This document shows, piece after piece, positions 13,801 through 24,317 of a DNA stretch of 64,000 nucleotides. Within the stretch, counting starts at the first letter, position 1. Each line of letters opens with the position of its first letter. The stretch comes from Limnoperna fortunei (lineage: Eukaryota; Mollusca; Bivalvia; Mytilida; Modiolidae). Below the pieces are notes generated by a model. The model did not search any database. It had not been told where the DNA came from and saw nothing but the letters and a program-made list of their open reading frames with translations. Where the stretch lies: the NCBI GenBank assembly GCA_944474755.1, contig OX104111.1, positions 101,919,178-101,983,177 of the forward strand, read 5' to 3'. Made by a program: the position numbers and the translations under genes.

Positions 13801-16800
13801 TAATGGCACCCGATTGTCATTACCTGTTAGATACTTTGGACTATAATGAAAAATTGTATGCAGGTAAAATAAATGCCCTAATGTGTTTATTGTCGAATTT
13901 TCTGTTCAGTGTAAATGCATTTTATTAGCTAATCAGTGCAAGTTGTAGTACATTACTATAAAAAGTTGGTATGTGCAAGGGCAGTGTTACGTTTTTGGGA
14001 AGGTTGCGTAGCAAACTTTACCCTTGCTAACGCTCTAATACATAGAAACTACTGCGACCGGCGTGTAATCAAACCTTACGCTCGTAAAATATAGGTCACA
14101 TTTGAGGAATCTATCAATTACATGAATTGGTGCACCACATTTATCTTGAACAACTTTACTATACATGTCCTTTCGTATTATGTCTCATTTACTGTATAAT
14201 TGATAACTAATATTACGATTTAAACTAATATTCCATGTTCATCCGCGAGAGACAGACTCGTTACACTTTTTGGTTTCGGAAATCAACGCGATATTTGGCA
14301 ATCCTCGCGATAGCTGTTCACTGAACCGACAAATGTAGTACTTACAGAGGCACCAGTCTAATAATATTTGACGACTTTATTATGATTAAAGTGATTTAAT
14401 GATTATTTTATGCGATCGTGTGGTCGTCGTTTCATACGGTTTTGCATTCTATTTTTTACGTGTTTAATTAAATGAAAATCAACACAAAAGTGTGTGCTTT
14501 GTCGATGTACAGATTTGCAGAGCGGCGCCATCTATAAAATTTTTTAAGGTTGGGAGAATGGCATGTAGAAGTTTCGTAAATAAAATACAAGTATATTTAA
14601 ATATATAACAATTTCTAACTAATAAAAATGTATTGAAAAGATATTTTGGTGTTTGTGACACAAGAATAGTAAATGCATTATTCGACATCGGTGATCAATT
14701 GCACTCACCATTTCGCTACATTATTCCGTAGTAAGCTGACACAATATTTGTTCCCGGTCCTTTTGATTAATTTTTATAATTGGTTATTCATGCTGAACCA
14801 ATAATATTTCTCGTTACACGAGTCGAAATTGGTCACCACCCATCGTAATAAGCCAAAAACGTACCAATTTTCCGTGCATGTTTACCTCACGAAATTGCCA
14901 TCGTTTTAAACGATGTTGCATTTTTATGCTTTAAGTATTTAATTAAACGAAAGGCAAAACGATATATTTTGCTTCATTTTGTGTGTTCCTTCAAACAAAG
15001 GAAGATGTGATCAAGTCAATGTGTTTTAGCAGACGTTTTTTGAGTGACAAATAAAACCTCTTAGCGCGTATGTTCGATCTTATGTTCCTTATGTATATAG
15101 ATCCAAAAAGGTGCAAATTGAAATCAGCAATTATTTTTTAACATTTGTTCAGCGTTTTGAAACGCTGTTTTTTAATTTGATAGAGCGATTTTCCAAGGTT
15201 AATTTTGACCAAAATTAGAATGGGTGTAACTTGGAGCAAGCGATTATTGTCCATTTGAAAACCTTGGGGTAATGTCGTTTGCGGTTTAGGCGCAAATGCC
15301 ATAGAACGTCACGAAAGCTGGCTATCTTTTGCAAACATCGTAAGACACTTGTTGAAAACAAAAAGTGTCAGATTGCGTAGCAAAAGTCAAGTACATGTAA
15401 ACAATAAGCATAGTATGGAATATGTACAGTGGAAATTTTTTTAATATTGCATATTGAATATTAATTTTAAAAAATGCAAGCAGAAAAGCACTCCATTTGA
15501 TTGTGTCTTTTAGTATAAGCTATTAACACACTGTTTAAATTTAAAACAAACTAGTTGACATGCATTCTGATTATAAAGATATATGTTGCCTCATACAGTC
15601 GTTTTTGTTTGTTTGAATCCGGGGGATTTATAAAAATTGATTTACATGCGCTTTTGAATAATACTGGGTCGATCTTGTTATAGTGTGTGGGACTCGATAT
15701 AACAAAATCGACCCAGAACCACTCGAAAGCACATGTGAATCGTCATGCACAGATCCCTGTGTTGTTTAATACCACTTTCAGCAATTTTTCAACTATATTT
15801 GGGCGTCCTGTTTTTATTGAAGGAGAAAACCAGATTGTAGGAGTCTTTTAATAATTGTCAAGATTGAAGTTGAGCACACCCTGGCAGCAGTAAGACTTAA
15901 ACAAGTGCTGACAGGCATTCGATCAGTAGTAGATGAATACTTCCTTAACCACTCGGCAAACTGAAGCCCTGGAGTATTACAGAAATAAATTATTTTAGTT
16001 TTGAATATTTTAGAAGCTTATGCCATCACTTACATTTATAGGGAGACATTTACATATATGTACATGCATTTGATTCAAGTTATATTCCAACCATATAACA
16101 GGTGCGATTTTTATGTCTGAAATGGGCAGCACCGATTTTGTCTTATTTATTAATATATTTATAACATTTATTTGCCATTCTTTGATGTAGGGGATACCTA
16201 TCTCTTATCCCCAACTACTTGCACCACTGAGTGGGATTTGATGAAACGTTTGCAGATCTTTGTCATATGTTGGAATTGAGCACCTGATTATTTAGAGTTT
16301 GAGCAAAACGATTTTTGGAGTTTCCAATAGCAAAGCCCTGGACATTGCCATTCAAGACATAGGGGAGCTGGGGCTATCAATTATGAGGATTTCAAAGTTT
16401 TTTTTCTAGTCTTTTAAATTTATATCTTATATGTTCTAAATATACCTGATTTATTTTACATTGGTTTGTTTTATTGCCTGTCAAACATGAGGCAGGAATC
16501 TCATTTCATAATTGCGAAGCAACCTTTCCTTCGGTGCATTCTGCACTTTGATTAAACATCGGAACCCAAAGTTATTTTTCCTAGTCTGGTCTGCCAAGAA
16601 AATGTATACAAGGATATCAGCATGTTTTAGACTTACATGGAGTCACACGATTGTAATATATTATACTGCAAAGTCTTGTTGTCGCATTCTGTTACAAAAG
16701 TACTCAATGTTAGACTCATAGAGCTGCCCAGCGTGTCTCCAGGTGGCGAATATATGGGTTTGTCGGGTTATATACAAAAGCCAGAGTGCAGACCAAAGAG

Positions 16801-18425
16801 AGAAACGTGTTTGTAGAAAACCTCTCTCCTTGGAACTCCCTTAGAAGATTTCGAAAATATTTAGGCTTATTGTAGCTGTAAAAAGCTGTATTTAAAACTA
16901 AATTCTCCGTCTCTACCCAATACTTTACACTTTCCTAGTAGCAGTCAGTATTTTGTTCCAGTTTGTCTATACCTGTTGATTAATTGTTCAACGTGTTCTC
17001 TTCCTTAATACAGCCGGAAAGATTGCTTGCTGAACAGGCAATCAATAAGTCAATTCAGTCTTCTTGTCGCCATGACAAAGTATTATATTGTTAACTAGAC
17101 TTTAAAAATTAAAAACAAAAATCGCCCACTGAAATACATGTATAAGAATCTAAGTACTTGTATTATAATTTAAGTTGTAAAAGCGTAGATGATAGTGAAA
17201 ATGAGGAGAAATTGTTGGAAAAGTCCTATGTAGTACAAGATTGAAATCCATGCTTTTAATAATTAATTTTGAACTGAGACTAAGAAATGACAATATCATT
17301 TCAGGACCACCACACTATGTTCCAGTAGAACAGATCTATTCACTATTTGGTATGTTTTTAATCTATACATTCTTTATTCATTCAGAAAATTGGCTTTAGA
17401 TATGATCTCTCATATGTTCATTTGTGATGCTGTTGTTAAAGAATGAGAACAACATTGTATTCGACATTTTTCAATGTTTGTCAGTTTACAAACTACTTAC
17501 TCCTTATGTAGCATAAATTTCTCAAATGAAACCACGTAAGTGAATGAGCGAATGAAGTTGACCGTAGAAACAAAACTCTTTCTCATTCCCCGCCCAAAAT
17601 TTGGTTCTGTCCAAAACCTCATCCTGTGTTGTAGAAACTGTTTTTTTAAGTATTCCATTATTCCGAGATATATTTATATACCTATTTTTTATGGCACCAC
17701 AACGTCCGGGATAGGCATACTGTTTTAGTCTCCGTCCGCCACATAAGCTTTCCACATTTTAAGTAGGAATTCCACGAAACTTTGCGCACATGCTTATAAC
17801 CCTTTAGAATTTCGCATGTTTTTTAGAGTGTTTTGTTAGGACAATTCTTAAAGGAGTTCTTGTTTCTTTTGACTTGGAATATTTTACCAAAATGTTGTAC
17901 GGGTAACGCCTCCTACATGGTAAATGGAATTCCACGAACCTGTGCATGCTTGCTCACCATATTGCGATTCGCAATTCGAAACAGCAATTTTGTTGGCTAT
18001 GTTTGAAGGAGGTATTGCCCCTTTTGACTTAGAATATTTCAACAGAAAGCTGTAAGGAGAGCTCGTCATTCATTTTATTTGGGAATTATATATTTGAAAT
18101 TACGCATACTTGTTTGTTACCGTATGTAGAATTGCATATCGTTACTTCAGTTAGATTAAACACTGCCTCGAAAGGTTCCACGATTAGGAGGTATGGAGAT
18201 TAATGTATTTTAGAAAGACAATCCTTTTATTTACCAATAGATAATTTATGCAGTTCAGTATAATGTGGCCATTGGGTATTCATTTGAATGTTTTCTTTGA
18301 TTTCAGGTGACATATGTAATATAGAAGAAGTTGACATAATGGATGCATTGGAACAAAAGCATAAAGATTGGGGGCTTGATTATTTTAACGACAGAATACA
18401 TCTACTGACGCTGAAAAACTCGTAA
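3541..18425 (+). CDS. TPMT: Thiopurine S-methyltransferase (TPMT-like), 8 coding exons
   Basis: A cytosolic SAM-dependent methyltransferase of the TPMT family, which methylates thiol groups of aromatic and heterocyclic thiols. CDS exons: 3541-3647, 4331-4423, 9634-9763, 11357-11409, 12529-12603, 13778-13863, 17305-17349 and 18307-18425. They total 708 nt and give 235 residues, against about 245 in vertebrate TPMT. All introns are GT-AG and all phases join (2,2,0,2,2,1,1). Family signatures are the FFPMCGKSIDMKW loop (residues 55-67, SAM site), IIGVE with the acidic ribose-binding Glu at 79, LYCCDIY, IWDRGAFVAI (137-146), GPPHYVP and a terminal LLTLKNS. The ATG is the first in frame after an acceptor AG at 3538-3539, so a 5' UTR exon must lie upstream. 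The gene looks intact. Identification is by family memory and was not searched. Confidence 0.93.
4331..4423 (+). CDS. TPMT: TPMT coding exon 2
   Basis: Encodes residues 36-67, including the SAM-binding FFPMCGKSIDMKW loop. The acceptor is TAAATAG and the donor GTAAAA at 4424. The 28-bp minisatellite starts only about 40 bp downstream of this donor. Confidence 0.9.
4462..7682. repeat. 28-bp minisatellite, about 115 copies, in TPMT intron 2
   Basis: The unit reads TGTTCTCACTGTCTCCCATA followed by CACTGTTT. Near the 5' end most units carry CACTGTAT. CACCGATTT and CACCGTTTT variants occur in clusters, and a few units have small indels (near 5448, 5569, 6938, 7322 and 7540). Because 28 is not a multiple of three and the + strand unit lacks stops, all three + frames stay open. 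This creates spurious frames of up to 1042 codons (4493-7621) whose peptide repeats FSLSPIHCFVLTVSHTLFCS. The array lies between TPMT exons 2 and 3 and should be spliced out. Confidence 0.97.
8033..9503 (+). mobile_element. Tc1-like DNA transposon copy in TPMT intron 2
   Basis: About 1.47 kb, bounded by inverted ends that read CACCTCGTCATAAGTTCAGC on the left and its imperfect complement on the right, inside a TA-rich target. The paralogous locus near 20780 has no element here and reads straight through from AAAGCTTTA to GATTATCAAA, so it serves as an empty site. The insertion lies about 130 bp upstream of TPMT exon 3. Confidence 0.9.
8374..9067 (+). pseudogene. Tc1 transposase remnant
   Basis: Cut-and-paste transposase of the Tc1 group. 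The N-terminal HTH region (GRPPKTSEREDRALVRVAKR) is in one frame (8374-8694). The catalytic core continues in another (8609-9067), with the first Asp in CTDESRF and the second in MNDNASSHRA. About 105 bp that carry the PDMNPIEN block and the catalytic Glu in the second locus are missing near 9041-9052. The protein is thus frameshifted and lacks its third catalytic residue. Confidence 0.85.
9634..9763 (+). CDS. TPMT: TPMT coding exon 3
   Basis: Encodes residues 67-110, including TIIGVECAE with the SAM ribose-binding acidic residue, then EFFEENGLEYTTEP. The acceptor is GAACAG and the donor GTAGGA. A decayed duplicate of this exon lies at 20943-21070. Confidence 0.92.
10525..10844. repeat. Long near-perfect palindrome (two 148-bp arms)
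   Basis: Arms at 10525-10672 and 10697-10844 are almost perfect reverse complements around a loop of about 24 bp. TA microsatellites lie close to both sides (near 10471-10486 and 10840-10876). It lies in TPMT intron 3. It could be a recent foldback element inserted at TA, or a hairpin-repair product. No coding potential was seen. Confidence 0.95.
11357..11409 (+). CDS. TPMT: TPMT coding exon 4
   Basis: Only 53 nt, encoding SQDGRYILYCCDIYMFTK (the last codon is split). It matches the conserved LYCC-D/S-I segment of the family. The donor is GTAAGT at 11410. Confidence 0.88.
11990..12090 (-). mobile_element. Half copy of the foldback element found at 32785-33016
   Basis: Read on the - strand, this matches the left arm and loop of the 32785-33016 element, including TTGTGATTTGTCGGATTAA and ACGATTATTCGTTCTA. 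It stops at the arm end and abuts a SINE remnant. Confidence 0.7.
12091..12205 (-). mobile_element. Degenerate tRNA-derived SINE fragment
   Basis: The reverse strand shows the remains of the B-box GGGTTCG region and the GATCACGTG-like stretch seen in the intact SINE at 12712. Confidence 0.6.
12529..12603 (+). CDS. TPMT: TPMT coding exon 5
   Basis: Encodes residues 128-153, with IWDRGAFVAINRHDRS, the strongest family signature. The acceptor must be the AG at 12527-12528, because the next AG would bring in an immediate stop. Confidence 0.9.
12712..12975 (+). mobile_element. tRNA-derived SINE with 12-bp target duplication
   Basis: The head resembles a tRNA: A box TGGCCGAGTGGTCAAGG and B box GGGTTCGATTC. 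The body includes CTCCGGCTTCCTCC and AAAAACTGGACGCCATGA, and the end is GGCGTTAAAGCACC plus an A-rich tail. It is flanked by perfect CTAATTCATTGT copies at 12700-12711 and 12976-12987, the sign of LINE-driven insertion. The frame at 12696-12905 is not a protein. It lies in TPMT intron 5. Confidence 0.93.
13778..13863 (+). CDS. TPMT: TPMT coding exon 6
   Basis: Encodes residues 153-182, YSTMMKTLMAPDCHYLLDTL and onward, equivalent to the conserved Y-x-x-x-x-x-x-L and YLL segment. The acceptor is CAAAG and the donor GTAAAA. Confidence 0.88.
13864..15619. other. TPMT intron 6, first part
   Basis: AT-rich intron with no element I can delimit. It holds short local inverted repeats (for example ATCGTTTTAAACGAT near 14900) and a repeated GCGTAGCAAA motif near 14007 and 15375, which may be the worn ends of an old element. 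Confidence 0.4.
15620..15755. repeat. Foldback (MITE-like) hairpin
   Basis: Arms of about 55 bp face each other across a short spacer near 15685. The inner arms pair CTGGGTCGATCTTGTTATA with its near complement, and the outer arms pair more loosely. Non-coding. Confidence 0.75.
15757..15975 (-). mobile_element. Diverged tRNA-derived SINE
   Basis: The reverse complement matches the 12712 SINE from a worn CCGAGTGGTTAAGG A box to the GCTGAAAGTGG 3' part. It is older than the 12712 copy, with many differences and no clear target duplication. Confidence 0.8.
16722..17010. repeat. Dispersed repeat, copy 1
   Basis: Resembles 48575-48870. Both share CAAGGTGGCG-like and AGGCTCATTGTAG-like blocks, then TTGCAGTCA-like, TGTTNAAC and TTCTC stretches. 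Possibly a SINE-derived family. The class is uncertain. Confidence 0.55.
17305..17349 (+). CDS. TPMT: TPMT coding exon 7
   Basis: A 45-nt exon encoding GPPHYVPVEQIYSLFG (end codons split), the conserved GPP-x-YVP segment. The acceptor is TTTCAG and the donor GTATGT. Confidence 0.9.
17765..18130. repeat. Imperfect tandem repeat, about 160-bp period
   Basis: Two clear units and a fragment, each with GGAATTCCACGAA, a GCATGCTT-like block and CTTTTGACTTRGAATATTT. Lies in TPMT intron 7. Confidence 0.65.
18307..18425 (+). CDS. TPMT: TPMT coding exon 8 (terminal)
   Basis: Encodes residues 197-235: DICNIEEVDIMDALEQKHK, then WGLDYF and LLTLKNS, with stop TAA at 18423-18425. It matches the I-C-N-I, E-x-x-H-K-x-W-G and LLT ending of the family. 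Confidence 0.92.
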
Positions 18426-18437
18426 TTGTTCACATGG

Positions 18438-18443
18438 AATAAA
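18438..18443 (+). terminator. Poly(A) signal of TPMT
   Basis: AATAAA 12 bp after the stop codon. It is the first good signal and would give a very short 3' UTR. Confidence 0.6.
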
Positions 18444-18639
18444 CGATAGAAGTGATTAACAATTAACATAATCTTATTTTTAAAAGTGCAATAAGTGGTT
18501 AGGATGCTAAGATTAATAAATTAAGTAAGAGGTATATTTTGTCCAGTTGTCAAGTCTTCAGTCCTAAATTGTGTTCAGTATATTATCTGAAATTGGCACA
18601 ATTATTTTCTTGTGCAGCTCTTTCCCTCTAAAACCTGTC

Positions 18640-19850
18640 TTGCTGCTGGTTTTTCAAAGGATTTGTGTTTTCGTTTTTACCTCTGAAATATGACCCGTCA
18701 TTTACGTAGTAGTCGGCCAAACTGGTTCACTTTTCAATCTTCTTCCACATGTATGGTATGGCAATTCATTCTTATTGGTTCTAACCCTCTTCTTATAAGA
18801 AACTGTCCTACACATGTAAACCAAAATGTATCGTAGAGCCAGAATAGTTCTCCTTTTATTTTCAGTTTATCGTGCCGATTAGAAATTTAGCATAGATGAC
18901 AGGGCTGTTAACAATTGCCGGAAATTCAAAATTCTTCTGACAAACCGCCTGTTAGAAGGAATTTTGATATGGTACAAATGTAACTCGGATAGTCCCCTAC
19001 AAATTTTGAGTTTTAGGCATAGTTTCAAAATCCAAGATGGCCAACTTAGAATATTGCTAACATAGCAACCCATGAGAAAAATGTACAGCTTCTTTTAAGA
19101 AACCGTTCAAAATTACAAACGTCTTGACAGAATATTTATAGTTGTACCTCAGATGGATCTGTACTAATTTTGAGTTTTTGTGCTAATTCAGAGTCTAAGA
19201 TGGCCGAACAGTGGAACTAGCTTAGCATTCTATTCAATTAAGAAACAGTCAGATACTTTTAATCCAAGTCAAAAAATGAATGAAGCCGCCGGGAGGGTTC
19301 ACTTATAATTATGTGTTTTGTATGTCTATAGGAAATTTAACATGGCTGTCGGGGCTGATATGGAATACAGTGGAACATAAATAAATTAATAGGACTTTTA
19401 GGAATTACATACAAACATTTTCTCAAAAACAATCGGGCTTTTAAAATCATTTAAAATAAAAAAATTAGCATGAAAATTAATGTCAGCTTAAAAACGTGTC
19501 GGTACGTCATATGAGTATTACACTATCTTGAGCGCATCATATAAAGTTTTGTTTGTTGCTTGTTGTCATCTAGATTATAAACTTCAAGTCGCGGGATTCA
19601 TCGGGTTTTATTACATTTGTAAACTCAAAAAGAAATCGCACCTACCACTTTACCCTTCAGCTTAATATGTATTATTGTGTCCAAAACTAATCTAGCATAA
19701 TTTATTTTATTTGTTACAAAAACATTAATACCAGTAATCATTGTTTGACTGGTAATATGTTAAAATCCTTTAAATATCACAAACATGACAGTAAAAACCA
19801 AGCAATTACATATTCCAGTTAGGTGCTAAAGCTGTAAGCAATAGTAGTTT
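18640..19850. repeat. Dispersed repeat of about 1.2 kb, copy 1
   Basis: Matches 25790-27300 in the same order: a CAGGGCTG block, GAAGGAATT, a TCCAAGATGGCC-like block, TGGAACATAAAT, GTCAGCT with GGTACGTC, TAATGTGTATTATT-like, TCTAGCATAATTT and GCTAAAGCT. Divergence is substantial. The class is unknown. Confidence 0.7.
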
Positions 19851-21205
19851 TCCAGGTAGAGAGGTCGCATAATGGACATTCGGGTAAGAAGTCGTAGGGT
19901 ACACTTAAGCACCGGAGTCGTTATGTTACAGAAACGTATTACAATGTATTATTTAGAGTTACCTTATCTCATAAGCATGAATTGTTCTTGTTTCTCTTTG
20001 TTAGCCTCCGGAAGATCACTTGGTTTAACAGTAGGTTGAAGTTTTTTCGTTCACCTTTAATTGTTATATCATGTTTGTGATAAGAAGTTGTCTTCCTGTT
20101 TTATAGTTACCCGTATAGAAATGGTATTCATGGTGTTTGGCTTGTGGGGATATACATAAACACACTCCGTTGGATGTGATCTCTCAAAACAGAGGTCGCG
20201 TGTTGAGAAAGAACTCCTTTTAACGTACAAAAGCCTGTGCATTAAAATCGGTCATTGGATGGTTTATTGTAAGACTAAAAGATATAATCTTATAATTGTT
20301 GCTCCCATTTCTTTCTGGCAGTAAAACTTCGTTCGCCATTTCTTCTTTTCTGTTGGATACCGTAGTGATTTGATAGTTTGTTAAAATGTTCTTGTCCTGA
20401 ATACTGTTTAAATATAGACATTAAGCAGACATTACTAAATTAGTCGACTTCGTGGTAAAACAGTTTTGGCAGTATTGCATCCAATCACAGATGGTTTGCA
20501 CGATTGTATATAAATAAAGTGATAGATAGGTTTATCTGATTAGCTATGTATGAAAACTATTGCTAAGCCATTGATAAAATTACAATAAAAGTGTTAATGG
20601 GTAGGGCTAGATCATTCGGTGTTTAAGCAACATATCAAGCCATATCGAAACCAAGTTTTGTTTGAGACCATGACTCGCGTGCTCTGAATATATGTTAGTT
20701 ATACTTGCTTGCCTATGGTGCCTTTTTAAAGAAAATCCTTAACTTACAAATTTACAATAAAGCTTTATGAGATATATAAGATTATCAAATTTAAATAATC
20801 AATACTGGCAAATTTCTGCATATTAACACATTTTTGTAGACACCCACTTTAATCTCAATTAGAGAATATGTACAATCGTCTGCTTCTCTGGAATTTGACT
20901 AGTTTTTGGTTTTTCTATCTGTGTACAAATTATATAAACAGGTTAGTTGATAAAGGACAAAATATTATCGGGGTGGAATGTGCAGAATTGACATTACAAT
21001 AATTATTTGGGAAAAAAAACGGCTTTGAATACACAGCAGAACCTAAGGAATTTATGGGAAAGTCTTTGTATTTGTTTGATTTAGCGAGAAGAACAACTTT
21101 ATTTCTTGAAAAAAAACTATTTGATTGTAAAATATACTTTGTGTTGACTAATTGAAGGTTTAAATCAGTTGAAATCTTTAAGTGAAATAGTGAATACATA
21201 CAGTT

Positions 21206-21504
21206 CAGGGGCGGATACAGGATTTTCGAAAAGGGGGGGGGGGGGCGTAAAAAATGGATATATGAAAGGAAGGCCACGAACAAGGTTTTTATAGTGTTCA
21301 GTAACCTTTATTTGGTACAGTATATACAACAGATATCATAAACGAATTAGTATCGTTAATGCATTAATTTATGGCGAAGACGAGCGGGGATTACATTTTT
21401 GCCTTTGGCGCTGGTTGTTACCCTCTCTGTTCTCTTTTTTTCCTTTTCTTTTTTTAAAGGGGGTGGCGTACGCCCCTACGCCCCCCCCCCTGAATCCGTC
21501 ACTG
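21206..21504. mobile_element. Small CAG..CTG element, TSD CAGTT
   Basis: 299 bp with imperfect 16-bp inverted ends (CAGGGGCGGATACAGG against CAGTGACGGATTCAGG) and G- and C-runs just inside the ends. It is flanked by perfect CAGTT duplications (21201-21205 and 21505-21509). The paralogous locus near 9940 lacks it. No transposase, so non-autonomous. The frames at 21399-21752 fall across it and are not genes. Confidence 0.88.
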
Positions 21505-22000
21505 CAGTTGACATTAAAAGATGTGTTGAACACCACATATTATGTCAAACAGTTAAAGATAACCGTTGTCACGTATGGTGTCTTTGTATTAATTATAGTT
21601 GCACACTTTGTCGAATACTATTGGCAAAGTTTATACAAACATTCGTTTGGTGTGCATGCTATATCATGTTTATAATTAATTATACACCTCGCCATAAGTT
21701 AAGAAACACCTCCAATTTTTTTTATAATTTCACAAATATGAATGAATATTAACTTTGTGTTATTTATGTACTGAAGCCATCATTCGAGCACGGGAAAGTT
21801 ACTTTAATTAACTCCTCAGGTAAATCTTTAAATAGCAAAACCAGTTAGTCATACGGTAGTCGAGCACGCCTTAAAGCCTTATTTGCGTTCAACTCCTGGT
21901 CTTTTTCGACTTCATCTTTTACATTTTTACAATGCCTAAACGAAAAATAAGTAAAGCTGAGAAGTAGCAGATCGTTGGAATGCGTAATAGTGGATAGTAC

Positions 22001-22808
22001 TTGCGTCAGATAGCACAACACTTTGGCATTCACTTTAGTATTGTATCCCGGCTACTGAAACGTCATCGAGATGGAACTATCCAGGAACGTCCTTGGTCAG
22101 GTCGACCACCAAAAACATCTGTAAGGGAAGATAGAGCACTCGTTCGTGTAGCCAAACGCCGACCGTTTGCCACTGCAAGGTATCTTCGTGGCGATTGGAA
22201 TATTGCAACCAGTGTCGCCGTTGGAACAGTTAACAGGCGCCTAAACAATGAAAGGTTGAGAGCTCGTCGTCCCTAGAAACGTCCACTGTAGACACAGAGA
22301 AATTGCCAAGCACATTTAGAGTGCGCACAATATCACTGCAATTGGAATATTCGAAGCTGGCGACGAGAACACTGGACCGAGGAAAGCAGATTCCTTCTTC
22401 GTCACATTGATGGGCGCATGCGGATTTGGAGACAAGGAGACACTGCTTACAACCAGAACAACAGACTAAGCATTACAGCGTTGGACGGTGATGGTTTTAC
22501 ATTGTGGGGAGGCTTTTCATATGACTGTCAACTGAATCTGTATCTTTGATGAGACAATGACAGGGCAGAAATATCGAAATGACGTCATTAACGCTATTAA
22601 TGTGCCACATTTTGACAATCATGCACTTGGTAACAGACCCATCTTTATGGATGACAACGCAAGTCCTCACCGAGCTGCAATTGTACGTGATGTTATCGAA
22701 ATGGAAGCTATTGATCTTCTATGGTCATCCATGTCACCCGACATGAATCCAATCGAAAATTTGTGGGATATCATTGGCCGTAAAATCAATAACAGGGCAC
22801 TAGCTTGA
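22001..22808 (+). pseudogene. Tc1 transposase remnant, left copy
   Basis: HTH and N-terminal region at 22001-22276 (QHFGIHFSIVSRLLKRHRDG), a stop after RARRP, then the DDE core in pieces, with MDDNASPHRA and SPDMNPIENLWDIIGRKI in 22557-22808. It has several stops and frameshifts and cannot encode a functional enzyme. Confidence 0.85.
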
Positions 22809-22837
22809 CAAAATGTCCAAAATGAATGGCAGAATGT

Positions 22838-23686
22838 ACCTCCAAAAACATCTGCAAGGGAAGATAGAACACTCATTCGTTTAGCCGAACGCCAACCGTT
22901 TGCCACTGCAAGATATCTTCGTGACGATTGGAATATTGCAACTAGTGTCGCCGTTGGAACAGTTAACAGTTGCCTAAACAATGAAAGGTTGAGAGCTCGT
23001 CGTCCCTTGAAAAATCCACTGTTGACACAGAGACATCGCCAAGCACGTTTAGAGGGGGCACGATATCACTGCAATTGGAATATTCGAAGCTGGCGACGAG
23101 TACACTGGACCGACGAAAGCAGATTTCTTCTTCGTCATATTGATTGGCGCATGCGCGTTTGGAGACAATGAAGCACTTCTTACAACCAGAACAACATCCT
23201 AGACACTACAGCGTTTGGCGGTGGTGGTGTTAAAGTGTGGGGAGGCTTTTCATCGACTGTAAATTGAACCTATATGTGGTTGATTGGACAATGACAGAGC
23301 AGAAATATCGAAATAACGTCATTAACGCTATTATTGTGCCACATTTTTACAATCATGCACTTGGTAACAGACCCATCTTTATGAATGACAACGCAAGTCC
23401 TCACCGAGCTGCAATTGTAGGTGATGTTATCGAAATGGAAGCTATTGAGCATCTTCTATGGTCATCCATGTCACCCGACATGAATCCAATTGAAAATATG
23501 TGGGATATCATTGACCGTAAAATCAATAACAGGGCACAAACTTGTCAAAATGTCCAAGAACTACGTGTTGCCATTCAAAATGAATGGCAGAATTTACTAC
23601 ATGCTACACTTCGTCGTTTAGTCAACAACATGAGGAGGAGAGTTAATGAACTGTACCGGAATCGTGGTGGTTACACGACTTACTGA
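22838..23686 (+). pseudogene. Tc1 transposase remnant, right copy
   Basis: Starts abruptly inside the N-terminal region. It keeps all three catalytic positions: Asp in HWTDESRF, Asp in MNDNASPHRA and Glu in PDMNPIEN, with 34 residues between the last two (DD34E spacing of Tc1). A nonsense codon after MRVWRQ (23169-23171) and a frameshift divide it. The natural C-terminus (NELYRNRGGYTTY) and stop at 23684-23686 are present. Confidence 0.88.
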
Positions 23687-24317
23687 ATATTTTTGCGTTG
23701 AACACATTTCCAAGTGACTTTTCTTTTCCTGGACGTTGACCTGTTATTTGTGCATACTTTACGTTCATGAAATTGAAGTATGCAATCAAACTTATTTTTT
23801 GACTAATGAAAGTTATATTTTTGATATGTTTGCTTTGAACATTTTTTCATCAAACAATAAGTAAAGCGACTGTAAACATGTTGTTTGTGTGTTTCATTTG
23901 TCATTAATGTTCAATAAATTGTCCAAAAAAAATTATAATATATAAAATCTTAAATGGATCCCTGGAAAATAATAGGGTGTTGCTTAACTTATGGCGAGGT
24001 GTGTAGATAAATCTGCAGTGATGAGAAATGATAGTTGTACATGATGCCTATTATGGGTAATCCGATAATTATTTGCCGTTCAACGTATACTGTGCTAGAA
24101 GTGTGGGACGTTAAAAACATACATATATTCAAAACAGCGGATTTTGCGACATGGGTCTGAGTCAGCGCATTTCACTACCTCTCGATAAAAAATGTACGGT
24201 TAAACTACACATAAATAACTTAGATATTTTCTACATGAAAATTAACATCCTTCCCTCATAAAGCTTATTTAAGTCTATTTCCGTTTCGATAACAACCCTG
24301 TATTGACCGACATCTTA

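Larger units (their letters stand above)
21683..24003 (+). mobile_element. Composite of two Tc1-like copies
   Basis: The left end (TACACCTCGCCATAAGTTAA) and the right end are the same family as 8033-9503. A nearly full first transposase region runs to about 22840, missing its C-terminal end and 3' TIR. The sequence then jumps back to the PPKTSAREDR part of a second copy, which runs to the 3' TIR. The two parts differ in sequence, so this is not a simple tandem duplication. Confidence 0.88.
20510..24060 (+). pseudogene. Decayed duplicate of the TPMT exon-3 region
   Basis: Paralog of 7745-10190. The exon-3 copy at 20943-21070 still reads LVDKGQNIIGVECAELTLQ, then a stop, then a residual GFEYTAEP. 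An in-frame TAA, indels and loss of the end mark it as dead. The block continues past the exon through the same intron sequence, interrupted by a small CAG..CTG element (21206-21504) and a rearranged Tc1 (21683-24003). Only this exon was copied, downstream of the gene's own last exon and in the same orientation. It could act as a cryptic exon but would break the frame. Confidence 0.85.

Noticed and set aside
20930..21080. A second working TPMT exon
   Set aside because: An in-frame stop and indels break it, and no neighbouring paralogous exons accompany it.
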